Positions 1-10,462 of a stretch of DNA of 64,000 nucleotides are shown here, one piece after another. The notes beneath the pieces were generated by a model. The model was not told where the DNA came from. It ran no database searches and saw nothing but the letters and a program-made list of their open reading frames with translations. The stretch comes from Puccinia triticina. Taxonomy: Eukaryota; Basidiomycota; Pucciniomycetes; Pucciniales; Pucciniaceae. The stretch is taken from positions 923,501 through 987,500 of the forward strand of contig NC_070574.1 of the NCBI RefSeq assembly GCF_026914185.1. The letters are read 5' to 3'. Position numbers and translations under genes: made by a program. Numbering within the stretch: the first letter of the stretch is position 1; each line of letters begins with the position of its first letter.

Positions 1-318
1 CAAAGGGAGGAGGAAACAGCGGCCCTAGGAAAAATCTTGAGGCCAAGAATGAGAACAAGAAGCCCGGAAAAGGGGCCTGGCTGCTAGCTGTGATGAGGAA
101 GAAGGCTCCTCACTACAAGAGAATCACTGGGTCTCAGGGAAAAGGGCACAGAGAACTAATGGTTTTTGATTCCTAACCTATCCGGATATTTAAGCTCATA
201 CAACTGGGGGACAGAAGGTGAAATGCACATTCATACAGAGGAAATGAAAAAAGTTACATATGTGGGAAAAGGGAGTGAGAAGAGACAGAGATGTGAAATT
301 CCAACACTTCTGGTCAAA
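1..318. other. No gene recognised
   Basis: No coding region or repeat is recognised before the TIR element that starts at 319. The short open frames here show no family motif. Confidence 0.4.
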
Positions 319-1406
319 CAAGACCGCACATATTTCGCTGCATGTAGCTTTGTAGCTTTGCAATTTAGCAAAATTGGGTGCCGCTTAACTAAAGCTAAAT
401 TGTAGCTACCCTCGCGCTTCAATTACAGCTACGGGGAGGCCACTCAATTTTTCTATTTCTTTAATTGCTAGATGGTAGCGCCTGTTAGCGCCCAAAACGC
501 TGCACTTCAGCTGTTCTTAGCGCGCTAAGCGCTAACGTAACGTGTAATTGATAAGCATGATCTGCTAACTTAGCGGGGAGGCAACGGACAAGACAAAAAA
601 AAGGAAAGGCAGCCTGAAAATTTTATATTCTAATATTGAATGAGTGACTTGAGATTGGATTGAAAGAGTGACAATACATGAGGTGAGATCAAGAGAGAAG
701 ACAATTTGGTAGTTGGAACTTGGGAAGAGACACTATTTCTCTGGATCTCCAACATGTTTAATCTTATTGGTTTTTTTGTTGATGAGGTTTCCAACATGCG
801 TGGCAAATTTTGCATTAGCTTCAGCTGCATCAAGAACGATCTGGCAATTGGTGAAATCACCCCCGGCCTTCACCCCTTTTTGCAACCAGATGTGGCTGCT
901 GACACATTACTCAATGGTCGCTGCACATAGGACACTCCTACCGGTTCCACACACATCAGCCGCTGCTGAGAGCGTCCTCTCAACCATGGCCGAGCTTCTC
1001 GTGCATGCCAAGACATGTTGTGCAACCATTGCAAGTGGGAGTGGTTGTGGTATCATTATTTTAACTGCGCATTTGAAATGGTAGCATGCTGCGCTAGGTT
1101 TAAACTGAAGTGAATCAACTGCTACCAGAAATTGGTAATAGATTGCCCGCTAATTTGAACGCAGTAGGATTTTTAGCGCCACAAAAAGCTACAACGCTAA
1201 ATTACAATTCTTTTAGCGTTAGCAAGGGCCAATCTGCTAAGCTACAGAGGGGGGCTGGGAAGTGTAGCGGGAGGAGCGCTACCCTAGCGCTGGAATTAGC
1301 GTTTTTCAGCTACAGCTAACGCTAACAGCAAAAACTGTTAGCGGGAAACCGCTAAGCTACACTTGTAGTGGCACTAATGTAATTTAGCGTAATATGTGCG
1401 GTCTTG
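319..1406. mobile_element. TIR element rich in TAGCG motifs (non-autonomous)
   Basis: The ends carry a perfect 16-bp terminal inverted repeat, CAAGACCGCACATATT (319-334) and its complement (1391-1406). Both inner flanks (about 340-560 and 1085-1390) are packed with TAGC/TAGCG/GCTA motifs in both orientations. The centre (about 600-1080) is unlike them and holds short open frames with no recognised domain. No transposase is visible, so the element is probably non-autonomous. I could not find a target-site duplication. The TAGCG-rich style returns at 56160-56620, which suggests a related family. Confidence 0.7.
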
Positions 1407-1534
1407 GTTTGAAGAGGTGGGCAGGTGTGGATTGAATTACCTGGGTACCTGCCAGCTTTTTCCTGGAATCTCAGACATCCACACACACTGGAAGGAACCT
1501 GCAGCGGGTGCAAATGAACAATCTCTAGTAAAGA

Positions 1535-1862
1535 AACTTGACTATCAACTACATAGTCTAAAACTTTTTGGCTGATTAGACTTGTCTAATTCAGAGTCCT
1601 TCCACGTTTCATTGTGAGAAGAGGCTCTTACATATTTAGCACTAAGCACAGCTTGGCTGCCAACCCTTAAGGTTATTGCATAGCCAGTGGAAGTTACTAC
1701 CCAACAGTCATCATTCAAACTTTGGATATACTCTCTCAGGTCTCCATTTGTCTCTCTCTTATTCTCTCTCTTATTCTTGTTATATTTCTGATCTTGCAAT
1801 ATGATAAGAATTCCCCCCAAATTTCTTCTGTCCTGCTGTCACTATAGAAACACAGGCTCACA
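1535..1862 (+). repeat. Truncated LTR of the TGTCAG...CTCACA family
   Basis: The segment ends with a stretch close to CACTATAG...CAGGCTCACA, the 3' terminus of the LTRs at 31812-32378 and (inverted) 39502-40472. It also shares with the LTR at 55869-58874 the sequence around the GATTAGACTTGTCTAATTCAG motif. The first several hundred bases of the LTR are missing. Confidence 0.6.
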
Positions 1863-2948
1863 CTCACATGCACTTTTGCAACTTGGTGTTCAAGATCTGA
1901 CTTGGCATGCTGACTTGCAAAAGTGCATGCAAGTTGCACCTGGCTAACTTTGAAACCCCCGATCAAATGGATGGGAGAGGCAAGTTGCATTAAATGAACT
2001 GCATAGGCAAAAGACAGGGGGTGTTGGGGGTCAGTGGTGGTTGCGCCTGTGATGATTGTCCAGATTGATCAGAATAACACTGTAGGATATACACTAGACC
2101 AAATGAATCTTTAGCAATGACAATGGTAAGAATGGAAAAACCCATTTTCTCCTTATTCTAAGCTTGCCATTGGAGAATTGCCCTCATAACTTGCAGAGAA
2201 TCCACGCCGCTCGCAGAGTGGTGCGCCTGGTAGGAGCGGCGCGCAGACCGTGCGCTCTACGGCACGTGGTCTGTCTCTGCGCCGCTCACCCGTGCAGGCT
2301 ACTGAGTCTGACGCGGCTAGGCTTATGGGCTCGACCCTCCTTCTGGGAGGGGAGCCCGTGTCTCACGATGTGCCTAGCCGTGTGTGGGTCGAAGGGGAAA
2401 GCTGTCTCTCCCTGCCTGTGTGGCACGGCCGGTAGTGTTGAGACACCTTCCGAGCAGAAACAGCAACTAAACGTCCTGGGAGTGGGGGACGAGGCGCTAA
2501 GCCCCACTCACTGGACTGTGTCTTGACGGGTGGGTGGGTGGTGCGAAAAAGGAAAGTGTTTCTCCAGGGAAAGCAGCACGACGAAGACAGGCTGGACCGG
2601 CGTGAAGGGAAACCTGCCGCCGCCGGCCTCTGGGTCGTCCTCCTTATGAAGGCTCTCTGCTTTCCCAGGAGGAAAGATCTAGGCTCTGAAATTGGACCTC
2701 GCTGGTTTGAACCGGCGCTGGTCTCATGGCGTCATCACCACTCTGGGATACTCCCATGGTAATCACGCTGCCCACAGGCATGACGCTAGTCTATCCTGTA
2801 TCCAAACTATCTGAGGTCTGTCGGGTCTTCAGAACTTCGACTCAGGTAGCCTCTGGCGTGCCTCTGCGGCTGCGTGGACACCGGGGCCCTTGGAGCTGCG
2901 CTCTGCAGTCACCTCCGAGGGATAGTTCAATTTCTCACACCCTTGCAA
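1863..2948. other. No gene recognised; GC-rich central part
   Basis: Bases 2190-2900 are more GC-rich than their surroundings and hold overlapping short open frames on both strands, none with a recognised domain. They could be remains of a transposon or a non-coding transcript. Nothing can be assigned. Confidence 0.35.

Positions 2949-3019
<71 letters not shown>
2949..3019 (+). tRNA. tRNA-Gly(GCC)
   Basis: The sequence folds as a cloverleaf. The acceptor stem GCGTTGT/ACAACGC is perfect over 7 bp and is followed by discriminator A (3019). The anticodon stem GGGCC/GGCCT encloses loop TTGCCAT with anticodon GCC at 2981-2983. The T arm AGGGG/CCCCT with loop TTCGACT gives a perfect B box. The D stem GGCT/AACT has one C-A mismatch, and the A box is slightly off consensus. 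No intron. A cytosolic glycine tRNA is the natural reading, with slight doubt from the D-stem mismatch. Confidence 0.8.
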
Positions 3020-3431
3020 CCCAACGTGGGTTGAAGGTTGCTTGTGCAATAAATTTTTGATTTTTTCTGACTGGGTTAAGAATTGTGCGTCTCCCAAGGG
3101 AGGTTATATCAAGTTTGTCTGTAGTATTGTGCTATGGTTTTCGGCTGAGGGACTTGCGGGTATTCCGATCAACAATTGATGGATGAATTATATGGGTGAG
3201 AGTTGTTTGTGGAGATGCCCCACATGGCGACATGGATCTGTCCTTCCAGTGTCGCTGCAAGGTCCAAGGACAGTGTGCGTATTCTCTAATTCGTGGCTCT
3301 ACATATGGCCGGTGTGGTCGGCCTGAGGCTATAGAGCACAAATTGCATAACCACTATTCATGCCGCCAGATGTTTCATGACAAGAGAGCGATGAAACCTA
3401 CCCAGCCCACTTACGGAACAACCGACTTTCA
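3020..3431. other. Interval between tRNA-Gly and the QRI7-like gene
   Basis: Just after the tRNA comes a T-rich run (3050-3066) that could serve as a Pol III terminator. The rest should hold the promoter and 5' UTR of the downstream gene. The open frame at 3196-3477 has no recognised domain and overlaps the start of that gene in another frame. Confidence 0.4.
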
Positions 3432-5045
3432 ATGTTGGCGGGTTTGTTCCGCTCGATACATCACGGGAGGCAGCTGAAGAGGCAATCGATCGGTCGTGGT
3501 CTTGGCAGCTCGGTAGAATTTGCGAGTCGGCCGAGGATCCTGGCCGGTACACTCCGAGTCCTCGGGATCGAGTCTTCGTGCGACGATTCGTGTGCCAGCA
3601 TCGTCGCGTCCGACAAGCGGATCCTTTCCAACGTCCGGCTCGGCCAGAACCACGTCCACAAGGCTTTCAATGGCATCCATCCGTACCATGCTATCCATGC
3701 CCACCAGATCAACATCGTCAGTGTCTCTAGTGACCCTTCCTCGTCACCTCGCCAAATCGGATTCAAAACCCAACAGCCCTAAAGATTGACAAATTTATCA
3801 TCGCGATCTTTCCAGCCCATCGCCATTGGACGCGCGTTAAAAGAAGCAGACATCAAGCTCACTGAACTAGATGGAATTGCATACACCCGTGGACCGGGAA
3901 TGGCGGGCTGCCTGGCGGTAGGAGCAACGGCGGCCAAAAGTCTAGCGGCAGCAACCGGGGTACCCTTGTTGGCTGTTCACCACATGGTGAGGAATTGCTC
4001 CAAGATTTCTGATGCGGTCGAGTTCTGGGATCCATGGTGGCAAAAAGGTTTTATAACTGACAATCCTTGTTTCGACCGATCGGCTGGTTTATCTCGTTTT
4101 ATTCCCAGCAAGCTCATGCTCTTACGCCTTTCCTAACCCAGACTCAGGAGGAGCTCGCATACCCGTTCTTGACACTACTGGTATCAGGCGGTCATACCAT
4201 GCTGGTCTTGGTCAGCTCATCCAGTGAATTCAAAATCTTGGCGAATACGGCCGACAAGCCGCTAGGGTTAGTCTCTCCATCCCCTTTCCCTGCGCTCGTT
4301 GGTTCAACCATGTTGATCAGCTTCCAATCGAACACCACCACAGACTCGCGATTGACAAGATCTCGAGAGCACTGGATGTGCCATGGCCGGACGGAAGTGC
4401 CTCCCCGGGGTCAGCGCTGGAGATGTTTGTGACAGCGGCGGGCGAAGAGGCGCAGGAAGAGGTGGCGCCGCTCCCGCTAGCGCTGCGAACAGGGCCCTCG
4501 GTCTTCTCATTCTGCGGCCTCCAGACGGCCACGATGCGCCGACTCGACGCCATCTCGGACGGCCATCCTTCGAGTGCACAGAAGCGGGCAATCGGGAGAG
4601 CCTTTTTCGACGCCGCCTTCGGCCAGATCGAGGGCAAAATCCGCCACTGGATCCTTGAGCTCTCTTCCAACCATGCGATCAAACTGAAAGGCTTGGTCAT
4701 CAGTGGCGGTGTCGGAAGTAACCAGATCTTGCGAGACAGGTGCGGCGTTTCCCGTCTGCAAATTACACCCGTCATCATTTGTCTAGAGACCTCTACCAGT
4801 CCGAATTCTTACATTCCCTTTTTTTCTCTTGATCATAAAGGGTTGAAAGGTTACTCCGGTCAATCGATCTCGATCTAAAGCTGCACATCCCGCCGATTTC
4901 GTTTTGTACGGACAACGCGGCCATGGTAGCCTGGACTGGAATTGATAAACTGGTGCGCGGAAAAACCTCGGGGCTGGATGTCCCTGTGGCTGCCAAATGG
5001 AGCATCGAAGATGCCGAGGATGAGTCTGCCGGGACAATGAATTAA
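3432..5045 (+). CDS. QRI7: Mitochondrial tRNA N6-adenosine threonylcarbamoyltransferase (Qri7/OSGEPL1-like)
   Basis: Kae1/TsaD/Qri7 family enzyme that transfers threonylcarbamoyl to A37 of ANN-decoding tRNAs. Five exons, 3432-3716, 3816-3986, 4109-4266, 4344-4739 and 4850-5045, use GT-AG introns and join in frame to 401 codons; yeast Qri7 is about 407. The Arg-rich N-terminus (residues 1-40) resembles a mitochondrial presequence, which favours Qri7 over cytosolic Kae1. Visible motifs: GIESSCDD (45-52), GIHP (81-84), the metal-binding HxxxH at 151-155 (split by intron 2), SGGHT (178-182), ISGGVGSNQ (324-332) and CTDNAAM with metal-binding Asp358. The 3' splice sites were chosen for frame and family continuity: 4343, not the in-between AG at 4320, and 4849. 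The ATG at 3432 is the first in frame. The gene looks intact. A possible Helitron-like end lies about 0.65 kb downstream. Confidence 0.9.
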
Positions 5046-5693
5046 ACAAGGTCAGTCTTCAAACTAAACTATTGTTGTTTGATTTTTGTAGTCGCAAATA
5101 TTATCCCAGTTGTTATTTTCCTTCAAAAAAGTATGATTGGCTGACCAACCATCCTAATTGAATTTCTTACTGACGTTCTTGCTGAAGGATTCAGGATAGG
5201 ATTACGTATGAAACATTGATCTGAAAACATGGAGACACTAAAGTGCCACTAGTACGACGGCTAAAATAACTTTCTTTTTTGTGATGTAAGTGAAAATACA
5301 CCCAAATGGCCAAGGGTCATGACAGAGCAGCAAACAAGTGGGCACCCGGGTACCCGTGGCGCCCCTGATTTTTCGCCAATTCCTGACACCCGCACCGGCA
5401 GGTGCCCAGGCTCAGAGGTGGAGGTACCCGGGCTTACTGGCAGTAGATTTGATTATCAATAATTGTCATACTCATTTAAAGATGACATTCGGCCCCTACC
5501 CGGTATTGGCTGTGAGATAGAAACCTGCACCAGGCACTGCCTTGGCGGGCGCCAGCTGGTGCGGGCGGTGTGTTCTTTTAACAGGAGTGTAACGGGGGGT
5601 GGGATTGGTCAGCATCATAATAGAATTCAATCCAGAGAGTTACCCATGAGGAGAAAAATTATTCCATAGAGCTTAGATACACCTGGAAGTGCA
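5046..5693. other. Downstream region of the QRI7-like gene with GGTACCC-type motifs
   Basis: Contains the 3' UTR of the preceding gene. At 5338-5560 there is a patch with GGGTACCC and CACCCGGGTACCC motifs like those at 56000-56130 and 57870-58000, so it is probably a degraded relative of that TIR element. No coding region is recognised. Confidence 0.35.
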
Positions 5694-5718
5694 GGGGCAA
5701 AGCCACCTTGGCCTCTAG
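5694..5718 (+). repeat. Possible Helitron-like 3' terminus, copy 1
   Basis: A degraded hairpin (GGGGC AAA GCCAC) is followed by TTGGCCT and the tetranucleotide CTAG, then T. Helitrons end with a short hairpin, a short spacer, CTRR, and insert before T. The same block occurs at 15609-15633 and 54330-54354. The 5' end has not been located. Confidence 0.4.
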
Positions 5719-6002
5719 TAGTGGTTAAATTTAAAAAGGAGATATAATAAAATCTGTAGAAGAAATCTTAGAGAAAAATAGACGGAAACTGAGATTTAAA
5801 CAAAAGATTAGGAATAATTCAATTAATCTTGGAATGTTTTCCTTTATGAAATCACCATGTGACCTTCTAGTAACAAAAATAAGAAACTTTGGAGCTGAAA
5901 TCCTGTTTTTTGAAAACACCAGGAAATAAACAAAAAGTGTTATCTAGGTGGATGCCTCATTTGGAGAGGAAGTTTCAAATGATGAAGCTTACCAGCCACT
6001 AT
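5719..6002. other. AT-rich spacer, no gene recognised
   Basis: Low-complexity AT-rich sequence without a recognised element. Confidence 0.35.
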
Positions 6003-6365
6003 CTATCGTCCTCCATGAGCACAATAACAAATTGCCCAAGAAGTGAGCAAAAGAAAAATAAACCCAAGGCCAGCAAGTCCCAACACCTCACCAACTTCTT
6101 CTGGTGGGTTGGGGCCATTAGGCTGAGGTGCCTCAGAAGTCTGCCCTGAGTGCCAGGAATTGGGAGAGGCTGCAGGAGTGAGATCTTGATCAATGATTTT
6201 GCGACCTCTTAATTGATTCTTTGCTTTTGAGGGGGTCATATAGGGAACTGGTGGTGGTGTAAACACAGGGGGTTCGTACAAAATCTTGGAAATTCCATTA
6301 TTCAATGAAGCAAAGGCAAAGCTGATAATGAAGCATCCAATGAATATTATGATTGTTTTCAACAT
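6003..6365 (-). CDS. Hypothetical 120-aa protein with two hydrophobic segments
   Basis: I do not recognise a family. The protein starts with a Lys and a strongly hydrophobic run (about residues 4-20, ending FAFA), which looks like a signal peptide or membrane anchor. A proline- and polar-rich middle (about 35-85) follows. A second hydrophobic helix near the C-terminus (about 93-114, including GLGFIFLLLTSWAICYC) precedes the end HGGR. This is a type of small secreted or membrane protein common in fungi, but an intact open frame is the only evidence that it is a gene. It may also extend through introns. It stands alone between repeats. Confidence 0.35.
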   Translation of the reverse strand: MLKTIIIFIGCFIISFAFASLNNGISKILYEPPVFTPPPVPYMTPSKAKNQLRGRKIIDQDLTPAASPNSWHSGQTSEAPQPNGPNPPEEVGEVLGLAGLGFIFLLLTSWAICYCAHGGR

Positions 6366-6833
6366 TTTAATCTTAGATTGTAATTAATATTTAAAGGCCT
6401 ATTTATTTGGTTTATTTTTGAGTTAGAGGAAATAATTCAGGTTGGTTGATTTTGAATAGATTCAAAGGAGAATTGGCAGTATGTAGTAGGATCTTCTTTT
6501 GGAAGGGAGTGGAGGGTTCAAAATATAATTCAAGAGATTAAATGACCTATCCAGAGACTCCTGAAACACCAGCTTAACTTTAACCAAGTGGATGGGAATT
6601 AACATTATGTAAAACATGTCACTTGAAAGGAATTACAATTTGGAAAGATCTTCCTCCTTCTGACAGAAACAAAAGAGGTATTTCTGGTACATTGGTCCTG
6701 AAATACATGCAGATTACACTTTCTCAAACTTTCTATCTAATCAACAAGTAAACTGTGTGAAAGACCTCAGGGGAAGTTTTACATGTTGATATACAGTGGT
6801 CTGAGGTGGGGTAAACCACATGAATATGTATCT
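6366..6833. other. AT-rich interval, no gene recognised
   Basis: If the 120-aa frame is real, this holds its promoter. Otherwise nothing is visible. Confidence 0.3.
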
Positions 6834-6836
6834 TAA

Positions 6837-6984
6837 GGCCCGTTCGGAGCCAATATAATCCGGGCAATATATGAGTTTTTTGCGTGACATCCTATGTGAC
6901 ATCTGATCAGGTCTGCCAAAACTTGGTCAGATGTCAAAAAATTCCAGATTATATCATGCAATTATATTGGCTCCAAAAGGGGCC
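6837..6984. mobile_element. Harbinger-like MITE, copy 1
   Basis: 148-bp element with imperfect inverted ends, GGCCCGTTCGGAGCCAATAT and ATATTGGCTCCAAAAGGGGC plus C, flanked on both sides by the 3-bp direct repeat TAA (6834-6836, 6985-6987). A homologous copy, also flanked by TAA, lies at 16757-16906. A 3-bp TWA duplication is typical of PIF/Harbinger transposons. No coding capacity. Confidence 0.85.
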
Positions 6985-7194
6985 TAAAACATTCCTGGGA
7001 ACTTAAAAAATCCCTGGGACTCCTGGTACCTGTGTATCCATCAAGCAAACCATGGATTACCTTTTTTTTTCAAAAAAGAAAAAAAAGAAAAACCAGTCCT
7101 AAGCTAAGATTGGTCTATTGCATTGTAAATTTTCTGTACCCATTTCTGTAACACATTGGAAGGTAATTTCAACAAACATATCTTATTTTTAGAT

Positions 7195-7600
7195 TTAGCC
7201 TAAATGCACTCCAAAAATTTACTTCATGCACTCAACATTTTTGGCTTTGGGGGAGGGGTACTCCAAAAATGTTGGAGTGCTGCCAGTGTGATTTTGCCCT
7301 CCCAAAACATGGAGTCTCCATATGGGCACTCCATGTTTGTTGGAGTACAGGCCAGGGTAAGCCAAAACTTACCAAAATAAGGGTGTGCAGGCACCCCCAA
7401 AACATGGAGTGCAGACCCAATCACTCACCTTTTCAGGTAAGGGTTTTGGCTATGCACTCTAGTTGGCACAATGTCAACTGGAGTGCATCACATTGCACTC
7501 CATGCCACTCTTTTTTGGAGTGCCCACCCAAGAATGGCCATCAAGAGGATTACACACCCCACTTGATGACCAGTCATCACACCTGAGTGGGATTCATCCT
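7195..7600. repeat. CACTCCA-motif repeat, truncated relative of the element at 10463-11381
   Basis: The left end (TAAATGCACTCCAAAAATTT...) resembles the terminus of the 10463 element (TAAATGCACGCCAATTATTT...), with GCACTCC in place of GCACGCC. The body repeats GCACTCCA/TGGAGTGC in both orientations many times. The matching right terminus is not seen, so this copy is probably truncated. Confidence 0.5.
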
Positions 7601-7619
7601 CTGATCTTGTCAGAATAAG

Positions 7620-7790
7620 AGCCTGTCCGCTCACTTTCTGTTTCCTGTCCTATCTGACCGTGTGGTCATTCTATGTCCTGTCTGACCAAGTGGTCTTTTT
7701 CTTCCTGTCCTGCCTGGCCATGTTTTCCTGTCCTGTCTGACCAAGTGGTCCTCCTTTCCTGTCTTGTTGTCCAGTTTTTTTTTTCATAGG
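7620..7790. repeat. Short minisatellite, TCCTGTCTGACCAAGTGGTC-like units
   Basis: Four to five imperfect units combine TTCCTGTCC and TCTGACCAAGTGGTC. The inner part GACCAAGTGGTC is self-complementary. No gene is recognised from here to 8082. Confidence 0.55.
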
Positions 7791-8448
7791 CCCCCCTTTG
7801 GATCTTGATGGGGCGCTCTCTAGTTGTGTGTTCTAAGTCCGCTCCTTGGACATGTAATCTGTTATGGTCTGTTGATCTGGGGAGAGGAAGATGGATTCTG
7901 GGGTCTGGGGGTTCTGGATCCAAGATGGTAGATTGCAGGATGGGGAAGAGGCCTGGATCTCCAGCCTCTTGAACCTTGAGTATGGTCCGTGACATGTACG
8001 TGTAGTCTATGTAGATGTGAGTCTGTGCTGCGGAGCCCGCGCCACGGCTCATAACATAATCAAGTGACTGAGTCAGAGAATCATACAGCTAACAAGGAAA
8101 AGCTTGCCAAATTTTGTGGCTGAAATGTTTTCTGCATTTCAGCTACAGGCCTATACAGCTTCACTGTACATGCAGTCAAAACCCGTTTGGCCGGCTGGTA
8201 TTGCTTGACATGGGTGCTGGGCCGGGCAAGGGGCAAGGGAGGAAGGAGAGGCAAATAGCCAGATCAGGGTAAAGTTGCTCCAGGAATCCAATGGTGGGGC
8301 CCTCAAGGCACCAAAGTGGAAAACAAAGACACTAGTTTTTTTCTTCTGATCACTGAAAGAAAAACTCTAGAAACTGCTTGCAGTTGAGATGCAAGAGCTG
8401 AAAGCACGTGTGCCTCATGCAAGAATCAAGCACTATTCAATTAAATGC

Positions 8449-8884
8449 AACACTGGGAAGTTACACTATCCAGGTTGCTTGGATGTCATTTAGTTATCCA
8501 GTCCTATATGGTGTCTATGTGGTGTGAAAAACAACATAAATAGAATCTGTGGGTTTCAAAAGAAATCTTGAATTTGCTTAACAAGATGAGGCCTATATTG
8601 TTCCAAGAAACTCGGGCTATTTTTCATGTTGAAATATCATTTTTGTGAACAAAAATTATTTATCTGGGTAACTTAGGCTAGATAACTAATTTTTGATGAC
8701 AAAAGTGATATTTCAAAATCAAAAAAATGAATTTCTTCAAATAAATTAGGTCCCATCATTTTTAGAAACATTGAAGCTTTCTTCTGACACCCACAGATTC
8801 TATTTATGTTGTTTTTCACACCACATAGGACTGGATAACTAAATGACATCCAAGCAAACTGGATAGCGTAACTTCCCAGTGTTG
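8449..8884. mobile_element. Foldback MITE with arms of about 100 bp
   Basis: The left arm (8449-8554) and right arm (8789-8884) are near-complementary over their whole length: AACACTGGGAAGTTAC at one end and GTAACTTCCCAGTGTT-like sequence at the other, meeting at ATCTGTGGGT/ACCCACAGAT. The AT-rich loop of about 235 bp has no coding capacity. Confidence 0.8.
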
Positions 8885-8974
8885 TTACATGCAAATTTCA
8901 TAATTTATGCAAGAGTGAGTCTAGGCTCCAAAAAAATGAGTACAGGCTCCAAAATACTGAGTTGATACCTGTGC

Positions 8975-9051
8975 AAAGTCCTCTTTCATGTGCACATACC
9001 CCTTTCATGTGCACATATCCCTTTTTATGCATTCACCCCTTTCATAATGTG
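8975..9051 (+). repeat. CCCTTTCATGTGCACATA repeat, left part
   Basis: Imperfect units of about 18-20 bp built on CCCCTTTCATGTGCACATA. The same repeat resumes at 10323-10445 and 11395-11620, so the CACCAGG element (9055) and the GCACGCC element (10463) probably inserted into one array. Confidence 0.7.
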
Positions 9052-9054
9052 TCC

Positions 9055-10319
9055 CACCAGGAAAAAAAAATAGTCACTTGATGACAAGTGACATCATGCC
9101 AGCTCCAGTGGGCTACCCACCATCTACCCACCATCTACCCATCATCTACCCACCATCTACCCACCATCTAACCAGTTTAAGAATTTCCACAGGAGATCCT
9201 CAGTTTTTGCTGGGCACCACTGATCCCCATTTCTGGTCAGCTGATACTCAGCTTTAGCTCCCAGCTTATGCTCAGCTTTGGTGCCCAGCTCATGCTCAGC
9301 TTTGTTGCCCAGATCAGAACCAGTCCTGGCCCAGCTTATTTTCAGCTTTATTCCAGTCATGGCTCAGCTTAGATTCAGATTAGGACTATCATTGGCCCAG
9401 CCAATGCTCAGCTTTGGACCAGTATTGGCTCAGCTGATTTTCAGCTTTGGATAAATCTTGGCCCAGCCAATGCTCAGATTCTGAGTCTGACCACTCCTGT
9501 AACAGCTTATGCTCATCTGTGGACCAGCCTTGACTCAGCTGATGCTCAGCTGTGGACCAACCTTGGATAAGATAATGCTCAGCTGTGGACCAGCCTTGGC
9601 TCAGCTGATGCTCAGCTGTGGACTAGCCTTGGCTCAGCTGATGCTCAGCTGTGGACCAGCCTTGGCTCAGCTGATGCTCAGCTGTGGACCAGCCTTGGCT
9701 CATCTAATTCTCAGCTGTGGACCAGCCTTGGCTCATCTGATGCTCAGCTGTGGAACAGCCTTGGCTCAGGTGATATTAATCTTTTGAATAGTCTCAAAAA
9801 ATCTGATACTCAGCTTTGGAACAGCCTTGGCTCAGCCAATGCTCAGCTTTGTACCAGCATTGGCTCAGCTGTTGCTCAGCTTTTGAAAAATTTTGGCCCA
9901 GCTGGTGTTAATCTTTGGAACAGTATTGTCCCAGCTGATCCTAAGCTCTGCACAAGCCTTTTCCAAGATGATGCTCAGCTTTGGACCATTGTTGGCTAAG
10001 CTGATGCTCAGATTTGGAATATTCTTGGTCCAGCTGACACTTGGATTTGTTTCAGGCTTGGAATATCCAATGCTCAGCTGTGGCCCAGGCTCAGCCAATG
10101 CTCAGCTTTGGCCCAGGCTCAGTCAATGCCTACTGCTCAGCTGTTCCTGGGAAAAAATTAGGATCAGCTGACTGTGCCACATTGAGTGCTCTGGTGCAGT
10201 CCTGCAAGCTCTACAAGTGCTGGTGGAGCAGACTTGGAGCAGCGCTGGAGTAGCTCTGGAGCAGAAACCAAAGCTGCATCATGTCACTTGCCATCAAGTG
10301 ACTATTTTTTTTCCTGGTG
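9055..10319. mobile_element. CACCAGG-ended TIR element, copy 1
   Basis: The ends are inverted copies beginning CACCAGGAAAA, followed by a T/A-rich run and TCACTTGATGACAAGTGA (itself a hairpin), giving roughly 40 bp of TIR. The element is flanked by the 3-bp direct repeat TCC (9052-9054, 10320-10322). The interior starts with an 11-bp CTACCCACCAT repeat (9115-9170) and is dominated by a 33-bp repeat containing CAGCTGTGGACCAGCCTTGG (about 9500-9790, then decaying). CAC-type ends with 3-bp duplications resemble CACTA/CMC transposons, but no transposase is present. An inverted homologous copy lies at 41624-43005. Confidence 0.85.
9505..9790 (+). repeat. 33-bp tandem repeat inside the CACCAGG element
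   Basis: About eight units of a 33-bp sequence built on CAGCTGTGGACCAGCCTTGG and CTCAGCTGATGCT, with decayed units up to about 10130. Because 33 is a multiple of three, both strands stay open and give peptide repeats. These are a by-product of the unit length rather than evidence of a protein. Confidence 0.85.
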
Positions 10320-10462
10320 TCCATAGCCCTTTATGTGCACATACCCCTTTCATGTGTGTGTATCCCTTTCATGTGCGTGTATCACTTTAACAATGTGTAC
10401 ATACCCCTTTCATCATGCCTTCATGAAACTTTCATGTTTACATGTCCCCCTTGAATTTTGGG

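Noticed and set aside
2164..2526. Overlapping frames on both strands in the GC-rich segment
   Set aside because: GC-rich sequence lacks stops by chance; no domain, splice sites or conserved motifs support a gene.
9509..10171. Repetitive proteins MLSCGPALAQL and STAEHQLSQGW (also at 41814-42671)
   Set aside because: They are the two strands of a 33-bp repeat inside a transposon; no start context, conservation or domain supports a gene.
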